Positions 1 through 5,087 of a DNA stretch of 5,087 bases are shown here, piece by piece. The DNA comes from Betaproteobacteria bacterium. GTDB taxonomy: Bacteria > Pseudomonadota > Gammaproteobacteria > Burkholderiales > SG8-39. Made by a program: the position numbers and the translations under genes. The stretch's first letter is position 1. Each line of letters opens with the position of its first letter. Location: contig JAFARH010000084.1 in the NCBI GenBank assembly GCA_019245555.1, positions 1 to 5,087 on the forward strand, in the 5' to 3' direction. The notes below the pieces were generated by a model. That model saw only the letters and a program-made list of their open reading frames with translations. It was not told the DNA's origin and made no database searches.

Positions 1-1
1 A

Positions 2-448
2 GTGACCACCATCCGCGAGCTCGAGGCCCGCGTCGGGCAGGAAGTCGGCGTCTCGCCGTGGATCGAGATCACGCAGGAGAAAATCGACACCTTCGCAAAG
101 GCGATCGGCGACTTCCAGTGGATCCACGTCGATCCGGAGCGCGCGAAGAAATCGGCGTTCGGCGGCACGATCGCGCACGGCTTTCTCACGCTCTCGCTTC
201 TCTCGCACCTGTCGGAGCAAACTTTCTCGTTCGGCGACCGCAGGATGGGCATCAACTACGGCCTGAACCGAGTGCGCTTCACTTCACCGGTGCCGGTCGG
301 CTCGCGCGTGCGGGCAAGATTCAAGCTGCAGAAGTTCGAGCCGATCGAAGGCAACGGCGTCCAGGTCACCTGGACGACCACGGTTGATATCGAAGGCAAG
401 GAAAAGCCGGCGCTCATAGCCGAATGGCTCGGGCGCCACTACTACTGA
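2..448 (+). CDS. MaoC family dehydratase, (R)-specific enoyl-CoA hydratase-like (GTG start)
   Basis: This 148-residue protein has the single hot-dog fold expected of MaoC/NodN-type hydratases, which add water to trans-2-enoyl-CoA thioesters in the cytoplasm. The hydratase signature spans residues 36-61: GDFQWIHVDP supplies the Asp37-x4-His42 pair that matches the catalytic dyad of PhaJ-type hydratases, followed by GTIAHGF (55-61). The length is normal for a single-domain member. The start is GTG at 2-4; the only later Met is residue 82, well past the active site, so GTG is the credible start. It forms GTGA, so an upstream gene could end at 3-5 in an overlap, but that lies outside the window. 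The next gene begins one base after the stop, implying cotranscription. The substrate is unknown. Neighbours suggest a CoA-thioester step in a catabolic route, which is inference; several MaoC proteins annotated this way have no demonstrated activity. Confidence 0.9.
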   Translation: MTTIRELEARVGQEVGVSPWIEITQEKIDTFAKAIGDFQWIHVDPERAKKSAFGGTIAHGFLTLSLLSHLSEQTFSFGDRRMGINYGLNRVRFTSPVPVGSRVRARFKLQKFEPIEGNGVQVTWTTTVDIEGKEKPALIAEWLGRHYY

Positions 449-449
449 C

Positions 450-1517
450 ATGACCCAATCTAAAACCGCGCGATGGAAGCAACGACCGCCGGGATCCAAC
501 TGGGGCGACTTCGGTCCCGACGATCAGCGCGGACGCATGAACTGGGTGACGCGCGAGAAGGTGCTGCAGGGCATCGCGGAGGTGAAGGAGGGCATCACCT
601 TCTGCTGCTCGCTGCCGCTCGACTATCCCGGCGGCAACGCGCTCAATCCGCGGCGCAACCCACCGCGCATCGCCGCCACGCTGCGCGACAGCGGCAAGAG
701 CAAGGGCCAGCAGAACTTCTGCTTCCCGCTCGACGCAGACAATCCGGGGCTCACCGACGTCGTGTGCGACGACATCACGCTGCTGACGCTGCAGTACTCG
801 ACGCAGTGGGATTCGTTCTCGCATATCGGCAGCCGCTTCGACGCCGACGGCGACGGCAGCGCCGAGATCGTCTTCTACAACGGCTTTCGCGCCGGTGAAG
901 ACATCGTTCCTGCGCCTGACAAGAAGACCGAAGGCTGGGACCGCTTCGAAGGCACGCAGGCCAAGGCGCTAGGCGTGGAGAAGCTCGCCGAGCACGGCGT
1001 TCAGGGTCGCGCCGTGATGATCGACCTGCACCACCATTTCGGTCGCGAGCGCCACGCCGTGACCTACGACGACATGATGCGCGTGCTCGACAAGGACAAG
1101 GTCGTCATCGAGCGCGGAGATCTCGTGTGCTTCTACACCGGCTTCGCCGACGTGATCCTCGAGCTCCGGAAGCAACCCGATCCGAAGCTCCTGCATGGCA
1201 CCTGCAGCGGCCTGGAGGGCCGCGACGAGAAGCTCCTCCAATGGATCACCGACAGCGGCGCGGCGTGCCTCCTCGCCGACAACTACGCCGTCGAGCTGAT
1301 CCCGACGAGCATCACCAAGCCGCGCCCCCATGCGGCGATGCCGCTGCATGAGCACTGCATCTTCAAGAACGGGATCCATCTCGGCGAGCTCTGGTATTTC
1401 ACCGAGCTGGCGCGGTGGCTCCGCGCCCACGGCCGCAATCGCTTCCTGATGACCGCGCCGCCATTGAGACTTCCCGGCGCCGTGGGCTCGCCGGCAACGC
1501 CCATCGCCACGGTATGA
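450..1517 (+). CDS. Cyclase family protein (kynurenine formamidase-like metal-dependent hydrolase)
   Basis: A 355-residue protein of the cyclase superfamily (Pfam Cyclase), whose characterised members (KynB formamidase, isatin hydrolase) hydrolyse amide or lactam bonds using Mn or Zn. It belongs to the long bacterial subgroup, since KynB is only about 210 residues. Recognisable landmarks are the N-terminal RPPGSNWGDFGPDDQRGRMN, the QWDSFSHIGS motif (119-128), HHHFG (194-198), ADNYAVE, PLHEHCIFKNGIHLGE (298-313) and the C-terminal LTAPPLRLPGAVGSPATP. The canonical HxGTHxDxPxH metal site reads HIGSRFDADGD here: His125 and Asp131 are kept, but the second His is Arg129 and the third is Asp135. 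As I recall, close relatives have a similar DADGDG stretch, so this looks like a subgroup trait rather than decay. ATG at 450 follows the preceding stop by one base and has no clear ribosome site, pointing to translational coupling. The reaction and substrate are unknown. Confidence 0.88.
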   Translation: MTQSKTARWKQRPPGSNWGDFGPDDQRGRMNWVTREKVLQGIAEVKEGITFCCSLPLDYPGGNALNPRRNPPRIAATLRDSGKSKGQQNFCFPLDADNPGLTDVVCDDITLLTLQYSTQWDSFSHIGSRFDADGDGSAEIVFYNGFRAGEDIVPAPDKKTEGWDRFEGTQAKALGVEKLAEHGVQGRAVMIDLHHHFGRERHAVTYDDMMRVLDKDKVVIERGDLVCFYTGFADVILELRKQPDPKLLHGTCSGLEGRDEKLLQWITDSGAACLLADNYAVELIPTSITKPRPHAAMPLHEHCIFKNGIHLGELWYFTELARWLRAHGRNRFLMTAPPLRLPGAVGSPATPIATV

Positions 1518-2260
1518 AGGTCGCGCTCATTACCGGTGGCTCGTCCGGCATCGGTGCCGCCACGGCGCGCCAGTTCGCCAAGCGTGGTTGGCGCGTGGCC
1601 ATCAACTACGCGCACAACGCCGACGCCGCCGAAAAGGTGGCGAAGGAGTGCGGCAATTCAATTGCCGTGCAGGGCGACGTGTCCAACGACCAGGATTGCC
1701 GCCGCATCGCGCGCACGGTCGCCGAGAAGCTCGGCGGCATCGACGCGCTGGTGAATAACGCCGGCACGACGAAAGTGGTGCCGCACGACCAGCTCGATGG
1801 CTTGAGCGCCGAGGATTTCCAGCGCATCTTCGCGCTGAACGTGATCGCCCCGTTCCAGATGGTGCGCGCTTGCCGCGAGCCGCTGAAGGAGCGGCGCGGC
1901 GCCATCGTGAACGTCTCCTCGGTCGCCTCGGTGCTCGGCACCGGGTCGTCGGTTGCGTACGCCGCCTCGAAGGCGGCGCTGGAAGCGATGTCGCTATCCC
2001 TCGCGCGCTCGCTGGCACCGGAAGTCCGCGTCAATATCGTGGCGCCCGGCCATACCAACACGCCCTGGCATCCCACCGTGCGAGGGCCGGAGCGCGCAGC
2101 CGAAGTCGAGAAGCGCTACTCTGCCATTGCACCTCTCAAGCAGATCTCGCAGGCGGAGGATGTGGCGGACGCGATCGTCTGGCTGATCGAGGGTGGACGC
2201 AATGTCACCGGCGAAGTGATCTACGTCGACGGCGGCATGCACATAGCCGCGCCGCGTTGA
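1514..2260 (+). CDS. SDR family NAD(P)-dependent oxidoreductase
   Basis: A 248-residue classical short-chain dehydrogenase/reductase, full length for the family (about 250). The Rossmann cofactor motif is TGGSSGIG at 7-14. Asp55 lies in GDV, NNAG is at 81-84, and the catalytic tetrad is Asn109, Ser136, Tyr149 and Lys153 (YAASK). PG at 178-179 and VTGEVIYVDGG near the C terminus complete the fold. All catalytic residues are intact. The second strand ends in AINYAHN, FabG-like, without the Asp typical of strict NAD users, so NADP preference is possible but not settled. The ATG overlaps the cyclase stop as ATGA (1514-1517). The reading frame stays open about 33 codons further upstream, but MKVALITGG is the family's normal N terminus. 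No Shine-Dalgarno sequence is visible, so translation probably depends on reinitiation after the cyclase gene. It likely interconverts an alcohol and a ketone in the same pathway as its neighbours; the substrate is unknown. Confidence 0.93.
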   Translation: MKVALITGGSSGIGAATARQFAKRGWRVAINYAHNADAAEKVAKECGNSIAVQGDVSNDQDCRRIARTVAEKLGGIDALVNNAGTTKVVPHDQLDGLSAEDFQRIFALNVIAPFQMVRACREPLKERRGAIVNVSSVASVLGTGSSVAYAASKAALEAMSLSLARSLAPEVRVNIVAPGHTNTPWHPTVRGPERAAEVEKRYSAIAPLKQISQAEDVADAIVWLIEGGRNVTGEVIYVDGGMHIAAPR

Positions 2261-3801
2261 ACTACGACTACATCATTGTCGGCGCCGGCTCCGCGGGCTG
2301 CGTCCTCGCGAACCGCCTGACCGAGGATCCGAAGAAGCGCGTGCTGCTCCTCGAGGCAGGACCGCGCGACACCAATGTCTGGATCCACGTCCCGCTCGGA
2401 TACGGCAAGCTCTTCACCCGCACCGACATCAACTGGGCGTATCAGTCCGAACCCGAGCCTGCCCTCAACGGCCGGCGCATCTTCACGCCGCGCGGCCGCG
2501 TGCTCGGCGGCTCGTCCTCGATCAATGGCCTCGTCTATATAAGAGGGCAGCCGGAGGACTATGATGGCTGGGGCATCCCGGGATGGGACTTCGCGTCGCT
2601 CCTCCCTTACTTCCGGAAATCCGAGAACCAGGCGCGCGGCGCGAGCGAATGGCATGGCACCGGCGGTCCGCTCGAGGTCAGCGACCTCGAGCGCCACGAG
2701 CTCTGCGACGCCTTCATCGATTCAGCCGCCTCGCTCGGCTTCCCGCGCAATCCGGACTTCAACGGCGCAAGACAGGAAGGCACCGGCTACTACCAGGCGA
2801 GCACCTGCCGTGGGCGCCGCTGCAGCACGGCCACTGGCTATCTGAGACCGGCGGAGAAGCGCCCGAACCTCACGGTCGAAGTGAATACGCTCGCGACGAA
2901 GATCGTGCTCGAAGGCCGCCGTGCGACGGGCGTGCAGATCGGCGATCGCGTCGTTACGGGCGGAGAAATCATCGTGGCGGGCGGCGCCTTCAACTCGCCC
3001 CAGCTCCTGCAGCTTTCGGGAATCGGCCCGGGCGCGCTCCTCCAGGAGAAAGAGATACCGGTCATCGCCGACCTGCCGGTGGGTGAGGGGCTGCAGGATC
3101 ACTTCTATGCGCGCACGTTCTGGCGCTGCAAGCGACCGATCACGCTGAACGACGACATGGCGTCCTGGTTCCGGCAGGCGCGCATCGGCCTGCAATACAT
3201 CCTGAACCGCAGCGGACCGCTCAGCATCGCCGCCGGCTATGCCGCCGCTTTCGTTCGTACCAAGCCAGGGCTCAAGCAGCCCGATGCACAGATCTACTTC
3301 ATCAATTTCGCGAGCGAACGACGCGGCGGCGTGCTGCATCCGTTCTCGGCCTTCACCTGCTCGGTTTCGCAGCTCCAGGTCGAGTCGCGCGGCGCGGTGG
3401 CGATCCGCTCGGCCGATCCGCGCGAGGCGCCGGCGATCAGATACAACTACCTCGCAACGGAGCACGACCGGCGCGTGATGGTCGATGGCCTGAAGATCGT
3501 GCGCCGCATCGTGAACGCCAAACCGCTCGCCGATTATGTCGCCGGCGAAGAGCTGCCCGGCGCGAAGGTGCAGAGCGATGAGGAATGGCTGTCGTTCGTG
3601 CGCGAATACGGCGAGACCGTGTTCCATCCGACCTCGACGTGCAGCATGGGAAAGGTCGTGGACGCGAGCCTTAGAGTCAAAGGTATCGATCGGCTCCGCG
3701 TCGTCGACGCCTCGGTAATGCCCGCAGTGCCATCCGGGAATATCAACGCCGCCGTGATCGCCGTCGCCGAGAAGGCGGCCGATCTCATCAAGACCGCATA
3801 A
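2257..3801 (+). CDS. GMC family FAD-dependent oxidoreductase (choline/alcohol dehydrogenase-like, TTG start)
   Basis: A 514-residue glucose-methanol-choline oxidoreductase that oxidises an alcohol with a bound FAD. The FAD-binding VGAGSAG lies at 8-14, the first GMC signature begins GRVLGGSSSING at 80-91, and the second is GAFNSPQLLQLSGIG at 243-257. The active-site His457 sits in HPTSTCSMG and the partner Asn497 in GNINAA, both intact. The sequence resembles the choline dehydrogenase/AlkJ branch, so a membrane- or quinone-linked dehydrogenase is more likely than an oxidase, though this is not certain; no signal peptide is seen. The start is TTG at 2257, giving (M)NYDYIIVGAG and a TTGA overlap with the SDR stop. 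The frame is open 129 codons further upstream to an ATG at 1870, but that stretch is arginine-rich and out of frame inside the SDR gene. The first GTG downstream would remove the FAD loop. Substrate unknown. Confidence 0.92.
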   Translation: MNYDYIIVGAGSAGCVLANRLTEDPKKRVLLLEAGPRDTNVWIHVPLGYGKLFTRTDINWAYQSEPEPALNGRRIFTPRGRVLGGSSSINGLVYIRGQPEDYDGWGIPGWDFASLLPYFRKSENQARGASEWHGTGGPLEVSDLERHELCDAFIDSAASLGFPRNPDFNGARQEGTGYYQASTCRGRRCSTATGYLRPAEKRPNLTVEVNTLATKIVLEGRRATGVQIGDRVVTGGEIIVAGGAFNSPQLLQLSGIGPGALLQEKEIPVIADLPVGEGLQDHFYARTFWRCKRPITLNDDMASWFRQARIGLQYILNRSGPLSIAAGYAAAFVRTKPGLKQPDAQIYFINFASERRGGVLHPFSAFTCSVSQLQVESRGAVAIRSADPREAPAIRYNYLATEHDRRVMVDGLKIVRRIVNAKPLADYVAGEELPGAKVQSDEEWLSFVREYGETVFHPTSTCSMGKVVDASLRVKGIDRLRVVDASVMPAVPSGNINAAVIAVAEKAADLIKTA

Positions 3802-3808
3802 TCCACCG

Positions 3809-4117
3809 ATGTGGGAGGGACTGGCTCTCGTTCTCATCGTCGGCGGTGCATTGCTCTGGGCTGATAGCCTGAAAGCTCGCGAGCGCGCGGTGCGAGCCGG
3901 CCGCTCGGCTTGCGAGCGCTACCAGCTCCAGTTTCTCGACGACACCGTGTCCTTCGCCCGCATGCGGCTCGCGCGCGACGAGGAAGGGCAGGTCAAGATC
4001 TCGCGCACCTACACCTTCGAGTTCTCCGACACCGGCAACAACCGCCGCCATGGGGCGATCGTCATGCTCGGTGGCGAAGTCTTCGACATGCACCTTGAGC
4101 CGTACCGCATGCAATGA
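3809..4117 (+). CDS. DUF3301 domain-containing membrane-anchored protein
   Basis: A 102-residue protein matching the DUF3301 family, small proteobacterial proteins of unknown function. Residues about 4-17 (GLALVLIVGGALLW) form one hydrophobic N-terminal segment. It is followed by the family's ADSLKARERAVRAG stretch and a soluble domain containing FLDDTVSFARMRLARDEEG and RTYTFEFSDTG. This implies a small domain tethered to the inner membrane; which side it faces is not clear, although the positive residues directly after the hydrophobic segment favour the cytoplasm. ATG at 3809 follows the GMC stop by 7 bases without a good ribosome site. Its stop overlaps the fpr start as ATGA (4114-4117), so it is probably translated together with fpr. 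I recognise the family from its overall pattern; no biochemical role is known to me and none is assigned. Confidence 0.85.
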   Translation: MWEGLALVLIVGGALLWADSLKARERAVRAGRSACERYQLQFLDDTVSFARMRLARDEEGQVKISRTYTFEFSDTGNNRRHGAIVMLGGEVFDMHLEPYRMQ

Positions 4118-4842
4118 GCGAGAAATGGCTCACGACCAAGGTTGTCGAGAACCGGCACTGGACCGACACGCTGTTTTCCTTGCGTGTCGAGGGTGCCCAG
4201 CTCGCCTTCCAAGCCGGCCAGTTCGTGCGCATCGCGCTCGACATAGACGGCCAGCGCGTCGCTCGTGCGTTTTCGTTCGTGAATCCACCGCAGGACCCGA
4301 CGCTCGAGTTCTACGGGGTCATCGTGCCCGAAGGGCCGCTGTCGCCCCGCCTGGCGAAGTTGCGAGCAGGTGAGCCCTTATATGTAGCCGGGAGCCCGGC
4401 AGGATTCCTCGTGCTTCGCGAGGTGCCGGACGTGGAAACGCTGTGGCTCATCTCCACCGGGACTGGCCTTGCGCCTTTCCTTTCGATCCTGCGAACCGAC
4501 ACGCCTTGGAAGCGATTCAGGAACGTCGTCGTCGTGCATGCTGTACGGCATGCAAACGAGCTGGCGTATCGCGACATGATCCAGGGAACCAAGGCGCACT
4601 ATGTCTCGTTTGTTAGCAGGGAGTCAGCGCCGGGCTCGCTCGCCGGTCGCATTCCAGCCGCAATCGCCGATGGCAGGCTGGAGAAAGCGGCTGGTCAAGC
4701 GTTATCGCCGGAGACATCGCATGTGATGCTCTGCGGCAATCCGCAAATGTTGAAAGACGTACAAACGGTGCTGACTGCGCGCGGCATGCGCAAGCACCGA
4801 CGCCGCACGCCGGGGCACATTACCGTCGAGAGTTTCTGGTGA
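4114..4842 (+). CDS. fpr: Ferredoxin/flavodoxin-NADP reductase (Fpr type)
   Basis: A 242-residue FAD enzyme that moves electrons between NADPH and ferredoxin or flavodoxin in the cytoplasm, supporting iron-sulfur enzymes and oxidative-stress responses. The N-terminal FAD barrel shows GQF (35-37) and the flavin motif RAFS (51-54), where most relatives have RAYS. The NADP domain has STGTGLAPFLS (114-124), VHAVRHANELAYRD (141-154), SLAGRI (175-180) and CGNPQM (208-212 from Gly). The end, TPGHITVESFW, with a terminal Trp, is typical of the bacterial subclass to which E. coli Fpr belongs, and the length fits that group (about 245-260). It contains no iron-sulfur cluster motif, so it is a simple reductase, not an oxygenase reductase with a fused ferredoxin. 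It overlaps both neighbours by four bases. It might feed electrons to a pathway partner, but no ferredoxin or oxygenase is present here, so a housekeeping role is more likely. Confidence 0.92.
   Translation: MSEKWLTTKVVENRHWTDTLFSLRVEGAQLAFQAGQFVRIALDIDGQRVARAFSFVNPPQDPTLEFYGVIVPEGPLSPRLAKLRAGEPLYVAGSPAGFLVLREVPDVETLWLISTGTGLAPFLSILRTDTPWKRFRNVVVVHAVRHANELAYRDMIQGTKAHYVSFVSRESAPGSLAGRIPAAIADGRLEKAAGQALSPETSHVMLCGNPQMLKDVQTVLTARGMRKHRRRTPGHITVESFW
4828..4832 (+). promoter_or_regulatory. Likely ribosome binding site for the lipoprotein gene
   Basis: GAGAG lies six bases before the GTG at 4839, inside the end of fpr. It is the only start in the window with a plausible Shine-Dalgarno match at normal spacing, and it supports the GTG start of the downstream lipoprotein. 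The match is short and could be chance. Confidence 0.45.
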
Positions 4843-5087
4843 AGTGGCTTTGCACATTTTTGCTTCTTGTCGCATTGCAAGGCTGCAGCACGGTGCGGGT
4901 CGTCTATGACAACGCCGACACCTATTTGCGCTGGCGTGCTTCGCATTACCTCGATGTCGACGGCGAAATGGCCGACGAGCTCGAGGAACGCATTGCAGCA
5001 TTCATGAAATGGCATCGCGCGCAGGCGCTGCCGAAATATGCGCAACTTCTCGACGAAGCCGCGCAACGCTTCGATCGCCACCTCGCG
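4839..5087 (+). CDS. DUF6279 family lipoprotein, N-terminal part (GTG start, truncated by window edge)
   Basis: An open frame from GTG at 4839 runs to the window end without a stop, giving 83 residues. It begins MKWLCTFLLLVALQGCSTV: a Lys, a hydrophobic core, and the lipobox LQGC with Cys16 as the predicted lipidated residue. Ser at +2 favours outer-membrane sorting. The mature part carries YDNADTYLRWRASHYLDVDG followed by a charged helical stretch (EMADELEERIAAFMKWHR, LPKYAQLLDEAA). This pattern matches DUF6279 lipoproteins, proteins of unknown function in Beta- and Gammaproteobacteria. The GTG overlaps the fpr stop as GTGA and has GAGAG upstream. Third codon positions here are richer in A and T than in the genes to the left. 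The C-terminal portion lies beyond the window, so length and intactness cannot be judged. Confidence 0.82.
   Translation, partial: MKWLCTFLLLVALQGCSTVRVVYDNADTYLRWRASHYLDVDGEMADELEERIAAFMKWHRAQALPKYAQLLDEAAQRFDRHLA

Noticed and set aside
1606..2076. Overlapping - strand open frames across the SDR gene
   Set aside because: Low-complexity compositions with no family resemblance; the + strand SDR has all catalytic motifs, so these are mirror frames.
2534..2543. TATATAAGAG, a promoter-like AT-rich patch
   Set aside because: It encodes the YIRG part of the first GMC signature and has no matching -35 element or downstream start; the composition is a codon accident.
3802..3808. Possible promoter or terminator between the GMC and DUF3301 genes
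   Set aside because: Only 7 untranslated bases with no hairpin or T-run; any promoter for the downstream genes would have to lie inside the GMC coding sequence, and none is evident.
2722..3837. Long open frame on the - strand (371 codons) opposite the GMC gene
   Set aside because: It is rich in Arg, His and Ala without any recognisable domain, and lies opposite a gene with intact GMC signatures. Long antisense frames are expected where third positions are nearly all G or C.
4535..4554. Perfect 7-base inverted repeat TGCATGC/GCATGCA with a 6-base loop
   Set aside because: It lies inside fpr and codes the conserved VHAVRHAN segment, with two similar His-Ala codon pairs creating the symmetry. 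There is no U-tract and no position suitable for a terminator or operator.
4695..5081. - strand open frame over the fpr end and the lipoprotein start
   Set aside because: It opposes two recognisable coding regions (Fpr C terminus and lipobox signal peptide) and has no domain or start context of its own.

Overview
The window is GC-rich (roughly two-thirds G+C by eye) and completely packed with genes on the + strand. The longest untranslated gap is 7 bases. The protein families, above all a DUF3301 membrane-anchored protein and a DUF6279 lipoprotein flanking a bacterial-type ferredoxin-NADP reductase, suggest a proteobacterium. A Betaproteobacterium (Burkholderiales-like) is most likely, possibly an uncultivated soil or groundwater lineage. 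This taxonomic call is inference from family distribution, not from a marker gene.

Left part (2-3801): four metabolic enzymes in a row. They are a MaoC-type hydratase, a cyclase-family (kynurenine-formamidase-like) metal-dependent hydrolase, a classical short-chain dehydrogenase/reductase and an FAD-dependent GMC oxidoreductase. Successive genes are joined by a 1-base gap, an ATGA overlap and a TTGA overlap, so they look like one translationally coupled catabolic cassette. Alcohol oxidation (GMC), carbonyl/alcohol interconversion (SDR), ring opening or hydrolysis (cyclase) and enoyl-CoA hydration (MaoC) could together degrade an alcohol- or lactone-like compound. The substrate cannot be read from the sequence.

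Right part (3809-5087): a 7-base gap leads to a small DUF3301 protein with one N-terminal membrane anchor. It overlaps by ATGA with fpr (ferredoxin/flavodoxin-NADP reductase). fpr in turn overlaps by GTGA with a DUF6279 lipoprotein that runs off the right edge. These three look like ordinary housekeeping or envelope genes, and codon choice in the last two is visibly less GC-rich at third positions than in the catabolic cassette.

No RNA gene, mobile element, CRISPR, promoter or terminator could be supported. No wholly new system is evident. The points most worth a second look are the degenerate metal-binding motif of the cyclase-family protein, the uncharacterised four-enzyme cassette, and two non-ATG starts (TTG for GMC, GTG for the lipoprotein) that automatic gene calling could miss.
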